A stretch of DNA of 64,000 nt, from the NCBI RefSeq assembly GCF_020171465.1, contig NZ_JAIUZR010000001.1, positions 1 through 64,000 on the forward strand, written 5' to 3'. The position numbers and the translations under genes are program-made. The notes beneath the pieces are model-generated. The model had not been told where the DNA came from. It saw only the letters and a program-made list of their open reading frames with translations, and did no database searches. Every line of letters begins with the position of its first letter. Position 1 is the first letter of the stretch. The stretch is from Lutimonas saemankumensis. Its GTDB lineage: Bacteria > Bacteroidota > Bacteroidia > Flavobacteriales > Flavobacteriaceae. Shown here piece after piece: positions 35,789 through 45,297 of this stretch.

Positions 35789-36592
35789 ATGGAAATTCTA
35801 CACGTAAGCGCCGAGTGTTTCCCTGTAGCCAAGGTTGGTGGGTTAGCAGATGTCCTGGGGGCATTGCCAAAATATCAGAATAAAAATGGTGTTGACTCAA
35901 AGGTAATTATGCCATTTTATGACAATGAGTTTAAAGATTCAAATGATTTCAATTCAATATTTCAGGCTCATTTGAAGCTTGGAAAGCTGCATTATGACTT
36001 TGAGATTTTAACCCCTGTTGAACCATTGGATTTTCCGGTTTTTCTGGTTGATATCCATGGGTTGTTTGACAGGCCTAAAGTGTATTCCTATGAAGATGAC
36101 GTGGAACGTTTTCTTGCTTTCCAACTTGCTGTTCTGGAATGGGTGCTCAGTCTTGAAGAGAAACCAGACATCATTCATGCCCATGACCATCAGACCGGTT
36201 TTTTGGCTTTTTTAATGTCCCATGGCAGAGCATATAAGTCATTAAAGGAAATTCCAACTGTTTTTACCATTCACAATGCCCAATATCAGGGTCAGTTTGG
36301 CTATGATAAATTGAGGTATTTTCCTGAATTTGACCTGAAGAAGATGGGTATAATTGACTGGGATGGTTCCATAAACCCTTTGGCCACAGCCATAAAATGT
36401 TCCTGGAGGGTAACCACTGTTTCGAAAGGATATCTCGAGGAATTAAAATCAAATGCGAATGGTCTGGAAAAACTTATAAGCGATGAGAGTGAAAAGTTTT
36501 CCGGGATCCTCAATGGTATCGACACAGAGCTTTGGAACCCTGAACTGGATTCCAACCTGGTGAAAAATTATTCAATAAAAGCCACAAAATAA
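35789..36592 (+). CDS. glgA: Glycogen synthase GT5, N-terminal domain only (split gene)
   Basis: A 267-residue protein equal to the N-terminal Rossmann domain of a GT5 ADP-glucose glycogen synthase. It starts MEILHVSAECFPVAKVGGLADV, with the KxGG ADP-glucose motif near residue 15, continues through DIIHAHDHQTGFL and FTIHNAQYQG, and stops just after the motif GILNGIDTELWNP, where the interdomain linker of normal GlgA lies. The C-terminal domain is encoded separately at 37794-38447. Together the parts total 484 residues, close to normal GlgA. Its stop overlaps the next ATG (TAATG). Not a decayed gene by appearance: open frame, clean ends, motifs intact. Whether the halves assemble into an active enzyme is unknown. 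Confidence 0.88.
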   Translation: MEILHVSAECFPVAKVGGLADVLGALPKYQNKNGVDSKVIMPFYDNEFKDSNDFNSIFQAHLKLGKLHYDFEILTPVEPLDFPVFLVDIHGLFDRPKVYSYEDDVERFLAFQLAVLEWVLSLEEKPDIIHAHDHQTGFLAFLMSHGRAYKSLKEIPTVFTIHNAQYQGQFGYDKLRYFPEFDLKKMGIIDWDGSINPLATAIKCSWRVTTVSKGYLEELKSNANGLEKLISDESEKFSGILNGIDTELWNPELDSNLVKNYSIKATK

Positions 36593-37794
36593 TGAAAGCA
36601 CTTTTTTTTACAAGAGAATTTCCACCATATGTTTACGGCGGAGCCGGAGTTCATGTTGAATACCTAGCGGGAGAACTGGCAAAATTGATGGAGATGGATG
36701 TGCGATGTTTTGGGGATCAGGATGAGAAGGATGGAAATTTATCTGTTAAAGGTTTCCCTTATGACAATGTGGTTTTTGACGGATCCAATGATAAACTGAA
36801 AGCGGTTTTTAAAACATTGAGTACCTGCATACATATGAATGCCGAAGAGATCGATGCGGATGTAGTTCATTGTCACACCTGGTATGCACAGTTTGCCGGT
36901 ATTGTGGCCAAACTCTGTTATGGAATACCTCTTGTTATAACAACACATTCTCTCGAACCCCTGAGGCCATGGAAAAGGGAACAGTTGGGGCGAGGTTATG
37001 ACGCCTCTTCATGGGTTGAAAAAACGGCTATTGAAATGGCCGATGCCATAATCGCTGTTTCAGAAGAAACCAAGGTGGATGTTTTAAAGAATTTTAATGT
37101 AGATCCGGATAAAGTTAAGGTTATTTACAATGGGATTAATCTTCAGGAATATGTAGTTACCCAAACGGATAAGACCTTGGTGAAATATGGAGTTGATACA
37201 AGTAAACCATTTGTGTTGTTCGTGGGTCGGATTACCAGGCAAAAAGGGATTATCCATCTGGTCAATGCCATTAAATATATTGATCCTGATACTCAGGTGG
37301 TATTATGTGCCGGGGCCCCGGATACGCCAGAGATCGCAAAGGAAATGGAGGATAGTGTAAACGAGGTTAAAAGAGAAAGGGATAATGTCATCTGGATCGA
37401 TGTCATGTTGGAAAAAGAGGAGGTCATTGAATTGTATTCTCATGCAGATGTGTTTTGCTGCCCTTCAATTTATGAGCCTTTTGGAATTATTAATATTGAG
37501 GCTATGGCATGTGAAACAGCTGTTGTAGCAAGTGCGGTAGGAGGAATTAAGGAGGTAGTTGTTGATGGGGAAACTGGTATATTGGTTTCTTTAGAGCAAC
37601 AGGATGTGGCGCCTTTTGAACCGGTTGATCCGGATAAGTTTTCAAGAGATATGGCGGCTGGAATCAACAAACTGATCAATGATAAGGAGCTGGCCAGGGA
37701 TATGGCCCTTAAGGGAAGAAAGAGAGTGGAAGATTATTTTGACTGGATCGCTATTGCAAAACAAGTGGAAGGATTGTACAAATCATTACTGTAA
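36592..37794 (+). CDS. glgM: GT4 glycogen/maltose-1-phosphate synthase (Corynebacterium-type GlgA, GlgM)
   Basis: A complete 400-residue GT-B glycosyltransferase of family GT4. It starts MKALFFTREFPPYVYGGAGVHV, the signature of the actinobacterial-type glycogen synthase. The C-terminal domain has GRITRQKGIIHL for phosphate binding and the EPFGIINIE segment (E-x7-E). Characterised relatives join ADP-glucose and glucose-1-phosphate to make maltose-1-phosphate, the donor for GlgE. GlgE and a maltokinase downstream favour that role over direct chain extension. The gene lies exactly between the two halves of glgA, overlapping each by one base (TAATG on both sides). Confidence 0.88.
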   Translation: MKALFFTREFPPYVYGGAGVHVEYLAGELAKLMEMDVRCFGDQDEKDGNLSVKGFPYDNVVFDGSNDKLKAVFKTLSTCIHMNAEEIDADVVHCHTWYAQFAGIVAKLCYGIPLVITTHSLEPLRPWKREQLGRGYDASSWVEKTAIEMADAIIAVSEETKVDVLKNFNVDPDKVKVIYNGINLQEYVVTQTDKTLVKYGVDTSKPFVLFVGRITRQKGIIHLVNAIKYIDPDTQVVLCAGAPDTPEIAKEMEDSVNEVKRERDNVIWIDVMLEKEEVIELYSHADVFCCPSIYEPFGIINIEAMACETAVVASAVGGIKEVVVDGETGILVSLEQQDVAPFEPVDPDKFSRDMAAGINKLINDKELARDMALKGRKRVEDYFDWIAIAKQVEGLYKSLL

Positions 37795-38447
37795 TGAAGG
37801 ATAAGCCACTGAGCTCATCTGTTGTTGGAACTGATCTCACATCAGGGAAGGAGGTAAATAAGGTTGACTTATGCAGGAGGTTTTCTCTGGACCCTAAAAA
37901 ACCATTGTTTTCGTTTATCGGACGGCTGGTGGTTGAAAAGGGGGCTGATTTACTGCCGGGAATTGTGTACAAAGCTTTGCTCCGGAAGGATATAAGCATT
38001 TTAATCTTAGGTGAGGGAAAAGCAGAAATCTCCGCCGAATTAAGTTCATTGACTGTTCATTTTAAATCAGATTTAGCTTGTATTACAGGTTTTGATGAGG
38101 TTCTTGCGCATCAAATATATGCAGGGTCCGATTTTCTTTTAATGCCTTCAAGAACAGAACCCTGCGGTTTGAATCAAATGTACGCCATGAGATATGGTAC
38201 CATACCCATTGTGAGAAGAACAGGAGGACTGAACGATACAGTAAAGGATATTGGAGACGATGGTTTTGGAATATGTCATGTTCAGGCTTCTGTCAAAGAT
38301 GTAACGGATTCAATTTACAGAGCCATAGAATTGTATGTAAACAAGAAAAAACTGCTTGAAATAAGAAAAAAATGTATGCGAATTGATCATTCATGGAATA
38401 ATTCAGCGCTAGAATATTTAAATTTATACAAATCTTTAACCCATTAA
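37794..38447 (+). CDS. glgA: Glycogen synthase GT5, C-terminal domain only (split gene)
   Basis: A 217-residue protein matching the C-terminal GT-B domain of GT5 GlgA. It has KKPLFSFIGRLVVEKGADLL with the Arg and Lys that bind the ADP phosphates, SRTEPCGLNQMYAMRYG with the conserved Glu, and the family-typical VRRTGGLNDTV. The first 15 or so residues (MKDKPLSSSVVGTDL) do not look like GlgA, whose linker seems to resume at SGKEVNKVDLCRRF. The ATG overlaps the stop of the GT4 gene, so translation depends on the upstream gene. It lacks the N-terminal acceptor domain and is probably inactive without the product of 35789-36592. Confidence 0.88.
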   Translation: MKDKPLSSSVVGTDLTSGKEVNKVDLCRRFSLDPKKPLFSFIGRLVVEKGADLLPGIVYKALLRKDISILILGEGKAEISAELSSLTVHFKSDLACITGFDEVLAHQIYAGSDFLLMPSRTEPCGLNQMYAMRYGTIPIVRRTGGLNDTVKDIGDDGFGICHVQASVKDVTDSIYRAIELYVNKKKLLEIRKKCMRIDHSWNNSALEYLNLYKSLTH

Positions 38448-38449
38448 AT

Positions 38450-39715
38450 ATGTTCACTAAAAAAGTTTTAGGAATTATCCTCGGAGGAGGACAGGGATCT
38501 CGACTTTACCCCCTTACAGAAAGTCGTTCAAAACCTGCTGTACCGATAGCGGGTAAATACAGATTGGTCGATATTCCAATTTCGAATTGTATCAACTCAG
38601 AGATCAAACGAATGTATGTGTTGACACAGTTTAATTCTGCCTCCCTCAACAGACATATAAAGAATACCTATCATTTTAGTTTTTTCAGCCAGGCATTTGT
38701 GGATGTTCTGGCCGCTGAACAAACCCCTATGAGCGATACCTGGTTTCAGGGTACCGCGGATGCCGTCAGGCAAAGTATGCATCATTTCCTAAGACATGAA
38801 TTTGAATATGCTTTGATTTTATCAGGAGACCAGTTGTATCAGATGGATTATAACCTGATGGTGGAGCAACACATAAAAAGTAAAGCGAAGATTTCAATAG
38901 CTACAATTCCTGTAAATGCAAAAGAGGCCACTTCGTTCGGGATTCTTAAATCTGATGAAAAAAACAAAATAACCTCTTTTATTGAAAAACCCGATTCAAG
39001 TTTACTTCCAGACTGGACTTCGGAGGTTAGTGACGATATGAAGGCAGCCGGACGTAATTATCTCGCATCCATGGGAATCTACATCTTTAACAGGGATTTA
39101 CTGATCGAGTTGATGAATGATCCCGACACCAACGATTTTGGAAAAGAAATTATTCCACAGTCCATCGATAAGCACAAGGTGGTCAGCTATCAATACGAAG
39201 GGTACTGGACCGATATAGGAAATATAGATTCCTTTTTTGAAGCAAATCTGGGATTGACGGATGATATTCCAGCCTTTGATCTTTACGATCGAAACAAACG
39301 AATCTATACCAGAGCAAGAATGCTTCCCACTTCAAAAATTTCAGGAACGACTTTGAACAGGAGCGTAATTGGAGAGGGATGTATCGTCCATGCTGCAAAA
39401 ATTGACAGGTCGGTCATTGGAATACGTTCCAGAATTGGAAACGAATCCACCGTGATCAACACCTACATGATGGGTAATGACTGGTATGAGACCCTGGATG
39501 ATATTGAAAAGAAAAAAACCCAGATTTTGATGGGTATTGGAGAACGATGTTTTATAAAGAATGCAATTATTGACAAAAATTGTCGTATCGGAGATGATGT
39601 GAGGATTAATGGAGGGCCTCATCAAAAAGACAGAGAAACTGAAACGTACTGTGTTAAAGATGGAATTGTCGTAATAAAGAAAGGAGCTGTCATTGAAAAA
39701 GGATATGTAATTTAG
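38450..39715 (+). CDS. glgC: Glucose-1-phosphate adenylyltransferase
   Basis: A 421-residue enzyme that makes ADP-glucose from glucose-1-phosphate and ATP. The N-terminal nucleotidyltransferase domain has GIILGGGQGSRLYPLTESR and KPAVPIAGKYRLVDIPISN; SGDQLYQMDY holds the catalytic Asp. The C-terminal part is a left-handed beta-helix, typical of the allosteric enzyme. It starts two bases after the glgA C-half and supplies the donor for both synthases in this operon. Confidence 0.96.
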   Translation: MFTKKVLGIILGGGQGSRLYPLTESRSKPAVPIAGKYRLVDIPISNCINSEIKRMYVLTQFNSASLNRHIKNTYHFSFFSQAFVDVLAAEQTPMSDTWFQGTADAVRQSMHHFLRHEFEYALILSGDQLYQMDYNLMVEQHIKSKAKISIATIPVNAKEATSFGILKSDEKNKITSFIEKPDSSLLPDWTSEVSDDMKAAGRNYLASMGIYIFNRDLLIELMNDPDTNDFGKEIIPQSIDKHKVVSYQYEGYWTDIGNIDSFFEANLGLTDDIPAFDLYDRNKRIYTRARMLPTSKISGTTLNRSVIGEGCIVHAAKIDRSVIGIRSRIGNESTVINTYMMGNDWYETLDDIEKKKTQILMGIGERCFIKNAIIDKNCRIGDDVRINGGPHQKDRETETYCVKDGIVVIKKGAVIEKGYVI

Positions 39716-39725
39716 AATTATTGAC

Positions 39726-41663
39726 ATGCAAAAGCAGCAAAGAGTAGTAATTGACCGTGTGTCTCCTCAAATTAACGGTGGAGCTTATTACATAAAAAGA
39801 GTTGTGGGCCAGTTGGTGCATGTTTCGGCAGATGTGCTTGCTGACGGACATGATGTACTGGGGGTTTCCATACTTTACAAGCATCAAGGTGACAGAAGGT
39901 GGAAAGAGGCAAGGATGCATCCCGGACATAATGATGAATGGTTTGGTTCCTTCAAAGTTGAGAAACAAGGCTATTATTCCTACAAAATTGAAGGCTGGGT
40001 AGATTACGCCCTAAACTGGCAACATGGGATCAGCAGAAAGATTCAAGACGGGCAGCATGTAAGTTCAGAGTTATCTGAAGGGATCCTTTATCTCAAAGAG
40101 GTTGTAAAAAAGTCGAATGCTGATGAAAAGAAGTATCTAAGGGGTCTTATTTCATTGTTTGGTAACGAAAGCGATTATAAAGAAGCCATTATAGAATCTG
40201 AATCGAAAAGGCTCAAAGAAATTTTCGAAAAGTATCCGGCAAAAATATTGGTAAATTCCTCTGAGGAACTCCCTGTTTATGTGGATCGGAAAAAAGCGCT
40301 GTTTAGTACCTGGTACGAATTCTTCCCAAGATCTTCCTCAAAAGAAGAGAACAGGCATGGAACCTTCAAGGAATGTATTCCGCTGCTTGGCAGGGTAGCT
40401 GAGATGGGTTTTGACACCCTTTATTTCCCTCCCATTCATCCCATAGGGGAAGTCAATCGGAAGGGAAAAAATAATACAACCGATGCCTTGGAAGGAGATG
40501 TAGGGTCTTGTTGGGGAATTGGTTCCAAATTTGGAGGTCATAAGGATATTCACCCGGAGTTGGGGAGTGTGGATGATTTTAAGGAATTAATCAAGGAAGC
40601 AGATGCACTTGGAGTTGAAATTGCGATGGACTATGCGCTGCAGGCTGCCCCTGATCATCCTTGGGTTAAGGATCATCCATCCTGGTTCAAATGGAGGCCT
40701 GACGGAACTGTTCAATATGCTGAGAACCCCCCAAAGAAGTATCAGGACATACTGCCTATTTATTTTGAATCTGACGACTTTAAAGGATTGTGGAAGGAGT
40801 GCCTGGATATTTTATTTTACTGGATCGATTGCGGTATAAAAATATTCAGGGTTGACAATCCGCATACCAAACCGTTTTATTTTTGGAACTGGATCATTAA
40901 TGAGGTCAAAAAAAAATATCCCGATGTTATTTTTCTCGCTGAAGCCTTTACAAGGCCTAAAATAATGCAGCAACTGGCTAAGCAGGGCTATTCCCAATCG
41001 TATACCTATTTTACCTGGCGTGACAATAAGCATGAATTGATCAGCTATCTTGAAGAACTGACCAAGACGGAACAAAGGGAATATATGAGGCCTAATTTCT
41101 GGCCCAACACCCCGGATATTAATCCTTATCATTTACAGGGAGCCAATGAGTCCAAACATATTCAGCGCTATGTCCTTGCGGCAACTTTGAGCTCTAATTT
41201 AGGGATTTACGGACCGGTTTTTGAACAAATGATCAGTGCACCTTTACCCGGTAGAGAGGAATATTTGGACTCTGAGAAATTTCAAGTCCAGCATTATGAC
41301 TGGTCAGTTGAAAACTGGTTGATAAAACTTATATCAGGGATCAACCAGGCCAGAAAAGACCACGAGGCGCTGCAACAAACAAATAATATTAAATTCTGTC
41401 ATATTGATAATGATCAAATAATTGCCTTTTACAAATGGAACGATGAGAGAACCAGTGAGGTATTTGTTGTGGTCAGTTTAGATCATCATCACGCCCAGCG
41501 GGGAACGGTTCAACTTCCGACCCAGGACCTTGGAATTGGCCATGATCAGGATTTGCAGATCAGAGATATTGTACCAGATGTAAGCTATACATGGAAAGGA
41601 GAATGGAATTTTGTTGAATTACATCCAAACATGCCTTTTCATATTTTTGAAATAATTAAGTAA
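39726..41663 (+). CDS. glgE: Alpha-1,4-glucan:maltose-1-phosphate maltosyltransferase
   Basis: A 645-residue GH13_3 enzyme that transfers maltose from maltose-1-phosphate to the growing alpha-glucan. An N-terminal beta-sandwich domain (about residues 1-115) is followed by a helical region and the TIM barrel. The barrel's nucleophile Asp is in FRVDNPHTKPFYFWNW and the acid/base Glu in IFLAEAFTRPKIM. Length and motifs are those of GlgE rather than an ordinary amylase. It lies between glgC and the maltokinase, nine bases after glgC. Confidence 0.95.
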   Translation: MQKQQRVVIDRVSPQINGGAYYIKRVVGQLVHVSADVLADGHDVLGVSILYKHQGDRRWKEARMHPGHNDEWFGSFKVEKQGYYSYKIEGWVDYALNWQHGISRKIQDGQHVSSELSEGILYLKEVVKKSNADEKKYLRGLISLFGNESDYKEAIIESESKRLKEIFEKYPAKILVNSSEELPVYVDRKKALFSTWYEFFPRSSSKEENRHGTFKECIPLLGRVAEMGFDTLYFPPIHPIGEVNRKGKNNTTDALEGDVGSCWGIGSKFGGHKDIHPELGSVDDFKELIKEADALGVEIAMDYALQAAPDHPWVKDHPSWFKWRPDGTVQYAENPPKKYQDILPIYFESDDFKGLWKECLDILFYWIDCGIKIFRVDNPHTKPFYFWNWIINEVKKKYPDVIFLAEAFTRPKIMQQLAKQGYSQSYTYFTWRDNKHELISYLEELTKTEQREYMRPNFWPNTPDINPYHLQGANESKHIQRYVLAATLSSNLGIYGPVFEQMISAPLPGREEYLDSEKFQVQHYDWSVENWLIKLISGINQARKDHEALQQTNNIKFCHIDNDQIIAFYKWNDERTSEVFVVVSLDHHHAQRGTVQLPTQDLGIGHDQDLQIRDIVPDVSYTWKGEWNFVELHPNMPFHIFEIIK

Positions 41664-41666
41664 ATC

Positions 41667-43295
41667 ATGGCAGAGAAAGCCTTAAAGAACAAATTACAGT
41701 CTGCCTTTGAATTTGAAGGGGTATGGGAAGAGCTTCTCGATAATAAGGATTTTATTGAAATATTTTTATCGGAAGTTTTAGAAGACTATATCCTGAAGCA
41801 AAGATGGTATGGTGGTAAATCCAGCAAACTGAAATATATAGAACTCAGTGAATATTTTAGGATTCAGCAGCATGGAGAGGTTTATTTTGGCTTGCTTCTG
41901 GAAATCGATTTTTTTGAAGGCTTTTATCATCATTATTTTCTGCCCATAGCCTTTGTCACTGACGCCAGTTTTGCCAAAAGCGACAGAATACTTCCCATTA
42001 AGATCCAGGGCCAGCAGGGATATATTATTGATGCCATCAACCTGGAGGCCTTTAGAAAGCTTGTTTTTGAACGAATTTTAGGAGCCGTTCCGATAGACAG
42101 AACCAAGGTCCAGTACCATCGCAGTGAATCATTTTGTAATGTTGTATATGAGTCATCAAGGTTTATGGGGATGGAACAGAGTAATACCTCAATTATTTAT
42201 AATGACAGGTATGTCCTAAAATTTTTTAGAAGGATTTTTGCGGACAAGAATCCTGATTATGAGATGAGCAGGTTTTTAACAGAGGTCAAGGATTTTAAAA
42301 ACACTCCTGCCTATCAGGGGAGTTTGAATATTATTGATTCGGATAATGTTAATGTGACCATTGCCTTAATGCAGGAGCTTGTTCCAAATAACGGAGACGC
42401 CTGGGATTATATGCTTCAGGAATTGCACCAGGTCTTTCTAAATCTCGATCATAAACATATTGAGATCAGTTCTCTTCCCAAAATTGATATGTTCGAGCGA
42501 ATGGACATTAACCAGGTAAGCCCTGAAATAATTGATTGGATCGGCTTGAACCTTTTTGTAAAGGTCAGAAAGCTTGCTGTGAGAACAGCCGAGATGCATA
42601 TTGTTTTAGGCTCGGAGTTTGAAGACAATTCTTTTACTCCGAATCATTTTAATGGTGATTATGAAGTATGGTTGAAGAACAGATTGATCTATCAGTTTCA
42701 AAATCGTCTTAACACCGTGGAGAACCAGATGCATAAGCTGGATGGAATGGCTATGGATCTGGCAAAAGAATTCCTTGAAAAAAAGAATATCATCCGAAAA
42801 AAGATTACAAATTTCGACTGGACAAAACTCAAAGGCGAACGGATCAGGGTTCACGGAGATTATCACCTTGGGCAGGTTCTGGTAACAGAAGATGATTTTT
42901 ATATACTCGATTTTGAGGGAGAGCCTGAAAGTACCATTCGAGACAGGAAAGTAAAGCAGCCTCCTTTAAAAGATGTGGCAGGATTGTTCAGATCATTTCA
43001 TTATGCAATTTATGCAAGCGTCTTTAACAATTCAGAGGCCTATAATAGATCCCAGGAAGCGCTTTTTGAAGCGGCGGAAATTATATATTCGTATTTAACT
43101 AGCGTATTTCTGGAGACTTATGTTGAACAGGTCCAGGATGCCAATTTGAATATTGGTTACAACCAGGAGCGCATTTTTATATTAAAATATTGTTTACTGG
43201 AAAAAGCTGTTTATGAGATAGGATATGAGCTTAACTCCAGGCCCCGATGGGCACTGATTCCTTTAAAAGGAATCTCTAATATTATAAATCATTAA
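41667..43295 (+). CDS. mak: Maltokinase (Pep2-like)
   Basis: A 542-residue kinase that phosphorylates maltose with ATP to maltose-1-phosphate, the GlgE substrate. It has the maltokinase N-terminal cap (LKQRWYGGKSSKLKYIEL near residue 45) and an aminoglycoside-phosphotransferase-like catalytic core. The core carries IRVHGDYHLGQVLV, with the catalytic Asp, and YILDFEGEPE, with the metal Asp. It is a stand-alone gene, not fused to trehalose synthase, and no treS is in the window. Three bases separate it from glgE. Confidence 0.9.
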   Translation: MAEKALKNKLQSAFEFEGVWEELLDNKDFIEIFLSEVLEDYILKQRWYGGKSSKLKYIELSEYFRIQQHGEVYFGLLLEIDFFEGFYHHYFLPIAFVTDASFAKSDRILPIKIQGQQGYIIDAINLEAFRKLVFERILGAVPIDRTKVQYHRSESFCNVVYESSRFMGMEQSNTSIIYNDRYVLKFFRRIFADKNPDYEMSRFLTEVKDFKNTPAYQGSLNIIDSDNVNVTIALMQELVPNNGDAWDYMLQELHQVFLNLDHKHIEISSLPKIDMFERMDINQVSPEIIDWIGLNLFVKVRKLAVRTAEMHIVLGSEFEDNSFTPNHFNGDYEVWLKNRLIYQFQNRLNTVENQMHKLDGMAMDLAKEFLEKKNIIRKKITNFDWTKLKGERIRVHGDYHLGQVLVTEDDFYILDFEGEPESTIRDRKVKQPPLKDVAGLFRSFHYAIYASVFNNSEAYNRSQEALFEAAEIIYSYLTSVFLETYVEQVQDANLNIGYNQERIFILKYCLLEKAVYEIGYELNSRPRWALIPLKGISNIINH

Positions 43296-43299
43296 TTAC

Positions 43300-45210
43300 A
43301 TGGCAGAAGTAATAAATCATAGTCTTTTTACCGAATTTGACATCAATTTATTTAAATCAGGAAAGCATTATCGACTTTATGAAAAGTTTGGTTCGCATCC
43401 AATTACTGTTGACGGAGTTTCAGGAACTTATTTTGCGGTTTGGGCCCCTTCGGCAGAATCGGTATCGGTGATCGGAGATTTTAACTTCTGGAACGAAAAA
43501 CAGCACAGGCTTAATGTGCGCTGGGACGGATCAGGTGTATGGGAAGGATTTATACCCGAGGCAAAAGAAGGTATGCGGTATAAATATAAAATCAAGTCGC
43601 ATCATAACAATATAGTGACCGAGAAAGCGGATCCTTACGCTTTTTCCTATGAAAAACCACCTAATACGGCATCCATTATAACCAGTATTGACGGCTACAA
43701 ATGGAAGGATAAGGACTGGATGGGCTACAGAAAGGAAAAAAATGGCCTAGACAAGCCCTATGCAGTATACGAAGTCCATTTGGGATCCTGGATGAGAAAT
43801 GCTTCGGATAATACTTTTTTTAGTTATGATCAATTTGCCGATAAACTGGTGGATTATTTAAAGAAAATGAATTTTACCCATGTGGAATTTATGCCGATCA
43901 TGGAATATCCTTTTGATCCCTCCTGGGGGTATCAGCTCATAGGATACTATGCACCAACATCCAGATTCGGGTCAGCCAAGGATTTCATGAAATTATGCGA
44001 TCGTTTACATCAAAATGATATAGGGGTCATACTGGACTGGGTTCCATCTCATTTTCCTTCAGATGATCACGGGCTTGGCTTTTTTGACGGAAGTCATTTG
44101 TATGAACACCCAGATCCAAGAAAAGGATATCATCAGGACTGGAAAAGTCTGATCTTTAATTACGGCAGAAATGAAGTGAAATCATTTTTGATAAGTAATG
44201 CGTTTTACTGGCTTGATAAATATCATGTTGACGGACTCAGAGTTGATGCGGTTGCTTCCATGCTGTATCTTGATTATTCACGTGAAGACGGGGAATGGGA
44301 GCCGAATATCTATGGAGGCAGGGAGAATCTTGAGGCAATTGATTTTCTGAAAGAATTTAACAGAGAGGTCTACTCGAATTTTGATGGCATTCAAACCATT
44401 GCAGAAGAGTCCACGGCATTTACGGGAGTTACCAATGATGTTGAATTTGGAGGGCTGGGTTTTGGTATGAAATGGATGATGGGATGGATGCATGATACGC
44501 TGGAGTATTTTGGAAGAGACCCTATTTACAGAAAGCATCATCAAAATGAAATTACCTTTAGTCTTGCGTATGCTTTTTCAGAAAAATTCATGCTTCCCTT
44601 ATCCCATGATGAGGTGGTCTACGGAAAAAATTCACTTTTAGGAAGAATGCCAGGCGATGAATGGCAACGTTTTGCGAATTTAAGACTACTTTATGCTTAT
44701 ATGTATACGCATCCAGGTACGAAATTGATTTTCCAGGGTGGAGAATTTGGTCAGTCCGAAGAGTGGAATTTCTCTCAAAGTCTGGATTGGCATTTACTGG
44801 AATACAAGCCCCATAAAGGGCTTCAGTCATTTGTGAAGGATCTGAATACATTTTATAAAAATACTCCTGCGCTTTATGAAAAGGCGTTTTCAGGTGAAGG
44901 ATTTGAATGGATCAATTACAAGGACCATGAAAATTCTGTTATTTCCTATATCAGGAAAGGCCATGATGAGAAGAATGATATCATCGTGCTTTGTAATTTT
45001 ACCTCCGTGATTCGAAAAAACTATGAAATAGGCCTGCCAAGAAAAGGGAAATTAAAACAAGTTCTCAACAGCGACTTTAAGAAATATTTTGGTAGTGGAG
45101 TAAGTAACTCCAAAGCGATCGAAATTAAGAAATCTTCGAGGGATGGAAGGCCATTTTCCGCAGCTGTAACGCTTCCTCCGTTGAGTTTAGTGGCTTTTGA
45201 GATAAAATAG
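43300..45210 (+). CDS. glgB: 1,4-alpha-glucan branching enzyme
   Basis: A 636-residue GH13 enzyme that introduces alpha-1,6 branches. The N-terminal CBM48 domain (GTYFAVWAPSAESVSVIGDFNFW) is about residues 40-140. In the catalytic barrel YEVHLGSW opens the domain. The nucleophile Asp is in GLRVDAVASMLYLDY, the acid Glu in TIAEESTAFTGV, and the transition-state His-Asp in LPLSHDEVVYGK. Length is normal. It is the last gene of the glg operon. Confidence 0.96.
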   Translation: MAEVINHSLFTEFDINLFKSGKHYRLYEKFGSHPITVDGVSGTYFAVWAPSAESVSVIGDFNFWNEKQHRLNVRWDGSGVWEGFIPEAKEGMRYKYKIKSHHNNIVTEKADPYAFSYEKPPNTASIITSIDGYKWKDKDWMGYRKEKNGLDKPYAVYEVHLGSWMRNASDNTFFSYDQFADKLVDYLKKMNFTHVEFMPIMEYPFDPSWGYQLIGYYAPTSRFGSAKDFMKLCDRLHQNDIGVILDWVPSHFPSDDHGLGFFDGSHLYEHPDPRKGYHQDWKSLIFNYGRNEVKSFLISNAFYWLDKYHVDGLRVDAVASMLYLDYSREDGEWEPNIYGGRENLEAIDFLKEFNREVYSNFDGIQTIAEESTAFTGVTNDVEFGGLGFGMKWMMGWMHDTLEYFGRDPIYRKHHQNEITFSLAYAFSEKFMLPLSHDEVVYGKNSLLGRMPGDEWQRFANLRLLYAYMYTHPGTKLIFQGGEFGQSEEWNFSQSLDWHLLEYKPHKGLQSFVKDLNTFYKNTPALYEKAFSGEGFEWINYKDHENSVISYIRKGHDEKNDIIVLCNFTSVIRKNYEIGLPRKGKLKQVLNSDFKKYFGSGVSNSKAIEIKKSSRDGRPFSAAVTLPPLSLVAFEIK

Positions 45211-45297
45211 TATATAATATTACTATTCTTCATGATTTCTCTAATTTGATTGAATAGTTCGTAAAAATCGGGTACTATTTTTAGTATATCCTTATAG

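Noticed and set aside
35789-38447. Reading the two glgA parts as a pseudogene broken by a frameshift or stop.
   Set aside because: Each part has its own clean ATG and stop, the expected motifs are intact, and a full 1.2-kb functional-looking gene separates them with matched TAATG junctions.
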